Part shown: positions 59,367 through 64,000 of the stretch, piece by piece | Layout of the letters: every line of letters starts with the position of its first letter | Numbering within the stretch: the first letter of the stretch is position 1 | Assembly (NCBI RefSeq): GCF_014649335.1 | Contig: NZ_BMSV01000002.1 | Span: 496,001 to 560,000 of the forward strand | Length of the DNA: 64,000 nt | DNA from: Streptomyces roseolilacinus | Lineage (GTDB): Bacteria > Actinomycetota > Actinomycetes > Streptomycetales > Streptomycetaceae | Direction of reading: 5' to 3' | Position numbers and translations under genes: made by a program | The notes under the pieces: generated by a model | What the model was told of the DNA's origin: nothing | What the model saw: the letters and a program-made list of their open reading frames with translations, nothing else | Databases searched by the model: none

Positions 59367-60641
59367 GTGACCACTTCCGCTCCCGCCGGCACGACCGCAG
59401 GACCCGGCATACCCGACCCCGCCCCGGCGCAGCGCCGCATCCTGCGCGTCCTGGTCGCCTCGCAGGTCCTCAGCGGTGCCGGCCTCGCCGCCGGTGTCAC
59501 CGTCGGCGCCCTGCTCGCCCAGGACATGCTCGGTTCCACCACGCTCGCCGGGCTGCCCAGCGCCCTGTTCACCGCCGGGTCCGCTCTCGCCGCCGTCACC
59601 GTCGGCCGCATCTCCCAGGCCCGCGGCCGCCGCCCCGGACTCGCCACCGGTTACCTCGCCGGCGCCCTGGGCAGCGCGGGTGTCATCACCGCCGCCGTCC
59701 TGGGCAGCCCCGTCCTGCTGTTCGCCGCCCTGTTCGTCTACGGTGCCGGAACCGCCACCAACCTCCAGGCCCGTTACGCGGGCGCCGACCTCTCCGCCCC
59801 CGACCGCCGGGGACGCGCCGTCTCCACCGTCCTGGTCGCCACCACCCTCGGCGGCGTCGTCGGCCCCAACCTCGCCTCGCCCACCGGCACCCTCGCCGAG
59901 GCCCTCGGCATTCCCCGCCTCGCCGGACTCTTCCTCCTCTCCGGCACCGCCTACGCCCTGGCCGCCCTCGTCCTCGCCCTCTGGCTGCGCCCCGACCCGC
60001 TGCTCCTGGCCCGCGCCCACGCCGCTGCCCGGCCGGCCGGCGCCCCCGACGGCGGCAGCGGCACGCCGCGGGCCCGGGACGAGGCCGCGTACGGGGCCCG
60101 CGGAGGCGTGGTCCCGGGTGCGCTGGTGATGGTCCTGACCCAGCTCGTCATGGTCGCGATCATGACGATGACGCCCGTCCACATGCACGACCACGGCCAC
60201 TCCACCGCCGCCTCCGGCCTCGTCATCGGCATCCACATCGGCGCCATGTACCTGCCCTCCCCGCTGACCGGCTGGCTCGTCGACCGCTACGGCCGCATGA
60301 GGATCGCCGCCGCCTCCGGCGTCACGCTCCTGGCCGCCGGGGCCCTCGCCGCAGCGGCCCCCGCCGACTCCGTGGTCCTCCTCGCGCTCGCGCTGGCCCT
60401 GCTCGGACTGGGCTGGAACCTCGGCCTCGTGTCCGGTACCGCGATCATCACCGACGCCGTGCCGCCGGCCACCCGCGCCAAGACCCAGGGCCTGGTCGAC
60501 GTGGCCGTCGCCATCGCCGGTGCCACCGGCGGCATGGTCTCCGGTGCCGTCGTCGCCGCCGCCGGCTTCCCCGTCCTCGCCCTCGCCGGCGGTGCCCTCG
60601 CCCTCGCCCTCCTGCCCGTCGTCGCCGCCCACCGCCGATGA
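59367..60641 (+). CDS. MFS transporter
   Basis: 424 aa, about twelve transmembrane helices in two halves separated by a cytoplasmic linker (about 215-250). The A-motif-like segment after helix 2 is VGRISQARGRRPGL, and the second-half counterpart is GWLVDRYGRMRIA. VHMHDHGHS lies at the start of an outer loop, a His-rich cluster of the kind that may bind metal. GTG 59367 is weakly supported by AAAGAG. It overlaps the TusA-like gene (ATGA). Given the rhodanese and TusA neighbours, export of a sulfur compound is possible, but the substrate is not shown. Confidence 0.9.
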   Translation: MTTSAPAGTTAGPGIPDPAPAQRRILRVLVASQVLSGAGLAAGVTVGALLAQDMLGSTTLAGLPSALFTAGSALAAVTVGRISQARGRRPGLATGYLAGALGSAGVITAAVLGSPVLLFAALFVYGAGTATNLQARYAGADLSAPDRRGRAVSTVLVATTLGGVVGPNLASPTGTLAEALGIPRLAGLFLLSGTAYALAALVLALWLRPDPLLLARAHAAARPAGAPDGGSGTPRARDEAAYGARGGVVPGALVMVLTQLVMVAIMTMTPVHMHDHGHSTAASGLVIGIHIGAMYLPSPLTGWLVDRYGRMRIAAASGVTLLAAGALAAAAPADSVVLLALALALLGLGWNLGLVSGTAIITDAVPPATRAKTQGLVDVAVAIAGATGGMVSGAVVAAAGFPVLALAGGALALALLPVVAAHRR

Positions 60642-60940
60642 CCCACCCCGACGCTCCCGGCCCCGCGCCGGACCTCACGCTCGACGGCACCGGGCTGCTC
60701 TGCGTCACCCTCCTCCTGCGCCTGCGCGAGGAGATCGAGGGCGCCGCGCCCGGAACCGTCGTGCACGTCATCGCCACCGACCCGGCGGCCCCGCTCGACC
60801 TGCCCGCCTGGTGCCACATGACCGGACACGCCTACCTCGGCCCCGTACCCGGCGCCGAGCGACCCGTGTACGCGCTCCGGCTGGCTGCCGACGCGCTGCC
60901 CACCCGGGCCGACGCCCCGTGGCACCCGGCCACCCCGTAA
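60638..60940 (+). CDS. TusA/SirA-like sulfur-carrier-fold protein
   Basis: 100 aa. LTLDGTGLLCVTLLLRLREE matches the start of TusA, whose conserved Cys carries sulfur, and VVHVIATDPAAPLDLPAWCH then GHAYLG matches its second half. The CPxP motif is here CVTL: the Cys is kept and the Pro residues are lost. It overlaps the MFS stop by ATGA, so it is co-translated with the transporter behind an ArsR-rhodanese regulator. The set suggests handling of persulfide or thiosulfate-type sulfur. Confidence 0.88.
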   Translation: MTHPDAPGPAPDLTLDGTGLLCVTLLLRLREEIEGAAPGTVVHVIATDPAAPLDLPAWCHMTGHAYLGPVPGAERPVYALRLAADALPTRADAPWHPATP

Positions 60941-60980
60941 CCTCCGGCACCACCCGCTCCCCCCCGGGACGCCGTGCGCG

Positions 60981-61021
60981 CGTCCCGCGCCGGCGGAGCC
61001 CGCGGCCGTCGGCGCGGGACG
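60981..61021. terminator. Hairpin between TusA-like and GNAT genes
   Basis: CGTCCCGCGCCG and CGGCGCGGGACG, perfect 12-bp arms with a 17-base loop, between convergent genes. Confidence 0.65.
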
Positions 61022-61071
61022 ACCCGTCGGGACGAGCGGCGGCGGTCACCCGAGGACGGCGCCGGGGGCCG

Positions 61072-61830
61072 TCACGGCGTGCGGAACCCCCGGAAGACCG
61101 TGTGCTTCCGGGTCTCGAAGCCGAGCCGCTCGTAGAGGGCGATCGCACCGCCGTTCGCTTCGGCCACGTGCAGGAAGGGGCATTCGCCGCGAGCGGTGAT
61201 GCGCGCGACGAGCGCGCCGACGAGGCGGGCGGCGTGACCCCGCCCGCGGGCCTCGGGAGCGGTGCAGACAGCGCTGATCTCGGTCCAGCCCGGTGGCCGC
61301 AGTCGTTCGCCCGCCATCGCCACCAACGTGCCGTGGTGACGGACGCCGAGGTAGGTGCCGAGTTCGTGGGTGCGCGGCCGGAACGGCCCCGGCCGGGTCC
61401 GTGCGACGAGGTCGAGCATCTCGGGCACGCTGTCCGCGCCCAGCTCCACCACGTCGGTGGCGGCCTCGGCACGCGGACGACCGGGACGGCCGCCGGCCCA
61501 GACCATCTGGCGTCCTTCGAGGGCGAACACCGGCTCCCAGTCCGACGGCGGTGTCGCCGCGCAGCCGAACATGTCGGCGAGCACGCCTCCACCGAGCAGC
61601 CGAGCGAGATCGGCCCACTCCTGCGCCTCCGCCTCGGCGCTCACCGCGGAGAAGGTCGCGGCTCCCGGCAGGTAGGTGGCGGCCCGGCCGAGCCGACGGG
61701 CGAGGTGGGCGTGGTGACCGCGGAGCGATTCCCCCACCGGATCGTCGAGTGCGGCGAGGCGGTCCACCACGGTGCTGCACCTCTCGTGTCGTACGGGGTC
61801 GACTGGACGGGTTCCACCCGCGCCGACCAT
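61072..61830 (-). CDS. GNAT-family N-acetyltransferase
   Basis: 252 aa. The C-terminal GNAT domain (about 120-250) has ISAVCTAPEARGRGHAARLV with the RGRGHA acetyl-CoA loop and ANGGAIALYERLGFETRK. The N-terminal half (LARLLGGGVLADMFGCAATP) is the extra domain seen in FR47-like acetyltransferases. Substrate unknown. It stands alone between two hairpins. Confidence 0.9.
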   Translation of the reverse strand: MVGAGGTRPVDPVRHERCSTVVDRLAALDDPVGESLRGHHAHLARRLGRAATYLPGAATFSAVSAEAEAQEWADLARLLGGGVLADMFGCAATPPSDWEPVFALEGRQMVWAGGRPGRPRAEAATDVVELGADSVPEMLDLVARTRPGPFRPRTHELGTYLGVRHHGTLVAMAGERLRPPGWTEISAVCTAPEARGRGHAARLVGALVARITARGECPFLHVAEANGGAIALYERLGFETRKHTVFRGFRTP

Positions 61831-62238
61831 CGTACGGATCCCCCCTCCCGGAAAAACGACCAGGTGGGGGCGGCCTCCTCCCGATCGGCGCCGGGTCGTC
61901 GCGAAAGCCCGCCCCTTGGTTCGGGCAGCGGTCGACGGCCGGCGGTCTCGAGGCGGGAAGGCGCCCGTGGGACGCGAGAGCGGTTGTGGCAGCAGGCCCC
62001 GCCGTACCGACTCGGCCGAGCCCGCTGACGCGGCCGCGCGTCCTGGCGCCGGTCGCCCGCCTGTCCCGAGGCGGCCTCGTAGGCGCGCGGGGCGGTGACG
62101 GCCGTGGCGCGTTCGGCGGGGGCGGGACCGCGCATGACAGGAGTGTCGTTCCCGAACCGGCCGGTTCGGGAACGGCGTTCACCCGGGCGAAGACGGCGGC
62201 TCAGGGCCCGCTTCCGGTGTCGGCGATACCGGGGGAGG
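61831..62238. other. Intergenic region with a 28-bp perfect palindrome
   Basis: No supported gene in 408 bases. At 62147-62174 the halves CGTTCCCGAACCGG and CCGGTTCGGGAACG form a perfect 28-bp palindrome, 64 bases after the stop of the S1-domain gene, a likely terminator. Confidence 0.6.
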
Positions 62239-63069
62239 TCATGCGAGGTCCGTGGAAGCCTGCCGCCGGGAGAGGACCAGCCTGCGTCGCTCCGGGTCGA
62301 TCTCCGTGACGACCACCATGATCCTGTCGCCGACCCGGACCGCCTCCTCCGGAGCCTCGACAGCCGTCCGGGTGAGTTCTCGCAGGTGGACGAATCCCTC
62401 GATGTCCTGGGTGACCTGGACGAAGACGCCGAACGGGACCAGCCTGGTGACCTGCCCCGGCAGCGTCCGCCCCACCGTGGTGTTCTCGGCGAAGGCCCGG
62501 AACGGGTCGGGCCGCGTCGCCCGCAGGGACAGTCTGGCCTCTCCGTTCATCGTGTCGAACCGGAGGAACTCGCACGAGACACGCTGCCCCACCCGGACGA
62601 TGTCCGAAGCCGTCTCGAAGTGCCGCCAGGACAGTTCGGGAATCGTGATGAACCCGACGCCGGGGAAGACCGGGTGATCGGGGCCGTCGTCCAACGCCAC
62701 GAACACACCGAACCGTTCGATCGACGCGATCCTGCCCGAGAGGACTTCGCCGACGCGTCGGGACTTCAGGAACGCCCAGAGTTCGGCGTTCTCCGTGGCG
62801 GCCATGGACAGCCGGGCCCGGCCCCGGTCCGGGTCGACGGCGGTCACCTCGGCGGTGATCCGCCGGCCGACCTCCACCGCCGTGGCCGAAAACGTGCGCC
62901 ACGAGAGGTCCGACGATCCCACGAACCCCAACGGGCGCTGAGCGAAGCCGTCCAGGACCACTGAAACCCCTCGTGGCGATACCTCCGCGGCGATCCCGCC
63001 CCAGGTGTCACCGACCCGCAACGCGGCCAGGAACCTGCGGGAAGCCTCGTCGCCGGACGCTCCGCTCAT
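62239..63069 (-). CDS. Triple S1-domain RNA-binding protein
   Basis: 276 aa with three S1-like OB-fold repeats (about 18-90, 105-180 and 195-270): the second shows GRIASIERFGVFVALDDG and ARLSLRATR, the third GQVTRLVPFGVFVQVTQDIE and RRLVLSRRQ; the first is more divergent. It resembles ribosomal protein S1 fragments and probably binds RNA or ribosomes. It is far shorter than true S1, which is encoded elsewhere in such genomes, so this is an accessory paralogue. Role unknown. Confidence 0.88.
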   Translation of the reverse strand: MSGASGDEASRRFLAALRVGDTWGGIAAEVSPRGVSVVLDGFAQRPLGFVGSSDLSWRTFSATAVEVGRRITAEVTAVDPDRGRARLSMAATENAELWAFLKSRRVGEVLSGRIASIERFGVFVALDDGPDHPVFPGVGFITIPELSWRHFETASDIVRVGQRVSCEFLRFDTMNGEARLSLRATRPDPFRAFAENTTVGRTLPGQVTRLVPFGVFVQVTQDIEGFVHLRELTRTAVEAPEEAVRVGDRIMVVVTEIDPERRRLVLSRRQASTDLA

Positions 63070-63177
63070 GCCGCCAGCATCTCACGGAAGCGGTCCGGCG
63101 ACGCGGCTCGGGGGTGCCCCGCGCCCGGCGGCCGAGACGGCGGCAGGGGGCGGGAACGCACGGGGGAGAGGGGCCCG

Positions 63178-63810
63178 TCAGGACGGTTCGGCGGGTGCGC
63201 CGGAGACGCCGTGGTCCCGCTCGGCCAGGGCCGTGATGCCCGCTGCGGCGGCGGTGACGAGGTCGGTGACCACCGCGTCGTCGACGGGCAGGCACAGGAC
63301 GTACAGGGCGGACGCCAGGCAACCGAGCAGCAGCAGGTGGGCCATCGCGGGGTCGACGGTCCCGGCCAGTTCGCCTCGGGCCACGGCCCGTTCGATGATC
63401 TCGGCGAAGGTGGCCTGCTCGGCGGCCAGGAAGGTGTCCTGGAACCGGGCGTCCAGTACGGGGTTGACGGCGAGTTCGCTGATCAGGGCCGGCGCCAGCT
63501 GCCGGGCCGCCGGTGCGGCCATGCGGGCGTGGAACGTGCGGGCCAGCGCCAGCAGGTCCCCGTGCAGGGAGCCGGTGTCGACCGACGGAGGCGGCTGCCG
63601 GTCGTGCATGGTGGCGACGAACGCCATCTCGGCCTTGGAGGCGTAGCGGCGGTAGATCGCCGCCTTGCCCACTCCGGCGCGCGTCGCGACCTGGTCGACG
63701 GTCAGGGCCGGGTAGCCGACTTCCTCGATCAGCTCACGCGTGGTCTGCAGGATCCTGTGATCCACGCGACTGTCTCGGGGGCGCCCGCCCCGTTGCCCGC
63801 TCGCTGCCAT
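63178..63810 (-). CDS. TetR-family regulator
   Basis: 210 aa. HTH at about 15-65 (LTVDQVATRAGVGKAAIYRR) and a C-terminal domain of the TetR_C_11-like type (RTFHARMAAPAARQLAPALI). A perfect TATAAT lies 6 bases before the ATG with GGAGG between, so the transcript may start at or next to the start codon. CGAAACG occurs twice in the upstream region, 14 bases apart, a likely operator. It is divergent from a small membrane-protein gene at the window edge, its probable target. Confidence 0.92.
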   Translation of the reverse strand: MAASGQRGGRPRDSRVDHRILQTTRELIEEVGYPALTVDQVATRAGVGKAAIYRRYASKAEMAFVATMHDRQPPPSVDTGSLHGDLLALARTFHARMAAPAARQLAPALISELAVNPVLDARFQDTFLAAEQATFAEIIERAVARGELAGTVDPAMAHLLLLGCLASALYVLCLPVDDAVVTDLVTAAAAGITALAERDHGVSGAPAEPS

Positions 63811-63816
63811 GCCTCC

Positions 63817-63843
63817 ATTATACGAAACGAGAGTATCGAAACG
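63817..63843. promoter_or_regulatory. TetR promoter and repeat elements
   Basis: TATAAT on the minus strand at 63822-63817 and two direct copies of CGAAACG (63823-63829, 63837-63843). Confidence 0.55.
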
Positions 63844-63943
63844 GCGGTACCGTAACTCTGGCCGCGGAGAGCACCACCCGCCGCCCGGGCACGACCGCGA
63901 CGAAGTCGCACCGCGCGGCTTCCGACAGGAACGGAGAACTCAG

Positions 63944-64000
63944 GTGATCAAGTGGGCCGGTTGGATCATCACGTTATGCGGGACGGGGCACACGCTCGGC
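63944..64000 (+). CDS. DUF6463-like small membrane protein (cut by the right edge)
   Basis: Only 19 codons are in the window: GTG at 63944 with GGAG 8 bases upstream, reading VIKWAGWIITLCGTGHTLG. This start, a Trp-containing amphipathic turn followed by a first helix ending in GHTLG, is what I remember of DUF6463 membrane proteins of about 130 aa, which often sit beside a TetR regulator, as here. The rest is not visible. Confidence 0.6.
   Translation, partial: MIKWAGWIITLCGTGHTLG

Noticed and set aside
1..64000. Telomere, rRNA, tRNA or CRISPR array
   Set aside because: No set of terminal palindromes, no conserved RNA sequence and no regularly spaced repeat array was seen.

Overview
The window is a high-GC actinobacterial sequence, almost certainly Streptomyces. 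It has the strong third-position GC bias of that genus, GGAGG-type ribosome binding sites mixed with start codons that look leaderless, mycothiol-type DinB/MDMPI proteins, and a tap-tpg pair (33468-36344), which Streptomyces uses to maintain the ends of linear replicons. Together with the accessory gene content, this suggests a chromosome arm or a large linear plasmid. I saw no rRNA, tRNA, CRISPR array or intact insertion sequence.

Layout. 1-8001: esterase fragment, secreted GH18 chitinase with a DasR-like site, DUF6924-like protein, a metallo-beta-lactamase-fold protein divergent from a CGNR regulator, an LRR protein and a lipoprotein. 8002-15813: terpenoid region with a divergent squalene-hopene-cyclase-like class II cyclase, a small secreted protein, an APH-fold kinase, and a four-gene minus-strand operon (prenyl diphosphate synthase, UbiA-family protein with an NQxxGxxxD first motif, ABC ATPase, ABC permease). 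16446-33024: an EamA exporter and a MocR regulator whose start codons overlap head to head, a membrane glycosyltransferase-like protein, a TetR/flavodoxin/nitronate monooxygenase module, and various enzymes, lipoproteins and a sortase. 33468-40520: tap, tpg, a STAND regulator, an internally deleted hydrolase remnant and an internally duplicated membrane protein.

41749-51891 is the highlight: a compact thiopeptide cluster matching the lactazole (laz) minimal set, on the minus strand: two precursor genes, then lazB, lazC, lazD, lazE and lazF. The outer precursor carries the lactazole core SWGSCSCQASSSCAQPQ with a different C-terminal tail. The inner precursor has a different core with one extra residue between Ser1 and the Ser-Cys pair that should form the pyridine, so it predicts a 35-membered instead of a 32-membered macrocycle. 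A 40-bp perfect palindrome lies between the precursors and the enzyme genes. A leader with almost the same sequence and a shared LazD recognition domain would let one enzyme set process both peptides: LazD/LazE form azolines, LazF oxidises them, LazB glutamylates Ser, LazF eliminates to Dha, and LazC closes the pyridine.

53308-64000: ArsR/VOC pair with a palindromic operator, an MDMPI-like protein, a HEAT-repeat protein, three consecutive exported proteins (DUF4232 lipoprotein, trypsin-like protease, small secreted protein), an ArsR-rhodanese/MFS/TusA-like sulfur operon, a GNAT enzyme, a triple-S1 RNA-binding protein, and a TetR regulator divergent from a DUF6463-like membrane protein cut by the right edge. 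Many convergent gene pairs are separated by long GC-rich hairpins listed as terminators; most lack a U-tract, as is usual in Streptomyces.
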